Shown: one piece after another, positions 51,734 through 51,787 of the stretch
Numbering within the stretch: the first letter of the stretch is position 1
How the letters are laid out: each line of letters starts with the position of its first letter
Source: JACTOJ01 sp032335695
GTDB taxonomy: Bacteria > Bacillota > Clostridia > Clostridiales > Clostridiaceae
Reading direction: 5' to 3'
NCBI RefSeq assembly: GCF_032335695.1
Contig: NZ_JACTOJ010000029.1
Location: 1 to 51,787 of the forward strand
DNA length: 51,787 nucleotides
The notes under the pieces: generated by a model
What the model was told of the DNA's origin: nothing
Databases searched by the model: none
What the model saw: only the letters and a program-made list of their open reading frames with translations
Program-made: the position numbers and the translations under genes

Positions 51734-51787
51734 ATTGTTTTGTCAAATTTCTGTATTTATATTTGCGTAGTTTTGCGTTATGTGTTA

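Overview
The window is AT-rich DNA with short intergenic gaps, strong purine-rich ribosome binding sites, frequent TTG/GTG starts and gene content typical of low-GC endospore-forming Firmicutes. It most resembles Clostridium sensu stricto: MurT/GatD, two phosphofructokinases, HD-GYP, Fur/PerR-type regulators, bactofilin and a DUF4340/Gld-type ABC cluster. I cannot name a species from sequence alone. No phage, IS element, CRISPR array or tRNA gene is visible. The left edge holds the 5' end of a 16S rRNA gene (minus strand) with its leader and promoter.
Layout. 1-4100: 16S start, a beta-lactamase-fold protein lacking its catalytic residues, an ATP-type phosphofructokinase, an unknown acidic protein and several short repeats. 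4100-12550: envelope genes (UppP, membrane-anchored TPR protein, CapA-like protein, MurT/GatD for lipid II amidation, polysaccharide deacetylase, GalE). 12660-18540: ClpB, two tandem HTH-TPR regulators and a short YtxH-like gene. 18670-24880: RNase H with viroplasmin domain, DUF1232 protein, FtsH-like protease, rhomboid protease, HD-GYP protein. 25230-32940: PepF, an unknown protein, Fur-family regulator, MntP, PPi-type phosphofructokinase, a small membrane protein, a class V aminotransferase and a DUF4397 protein. 32996-39664: DUF4340/Gld-type ABC system, unknown membrane protein, TrmB and an M50 protease. 39695-45228: two paralogous membrane-anchored proteins with a phosphodiester glycosidase-family protein, a PerR/Fur regulator with a 7-1-7 operator, and an orphan solute-binding lipoprotein. 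45500-48450: a candidate C-rich small RNA, a bactofilin, and a cluster of five small low-complexity proteins. 48639-51546: EngB and Lon.
Themes. Many genes serve the envelope (undecaprenyl-P recycling, lipid II amidation, deacetylase, bactofilin, surface proteins) or protein quality control (ClpB, FtsH-like, Lon, PepF, rhomboid, M50). The most unusual parts are (a) the five-gene cluster at 46296-48449, built from two duplicated families of tiny Gly/Asn/Gln/Cys-rich proteins; (b) a structured RNA candidate at about 45511-45640 (minus) with an unpaired C-rich segment complementary to ribosome binding sites; and (c) a cytoplasmic beta-lactamase-like pseudoenzyme at 634-1413.
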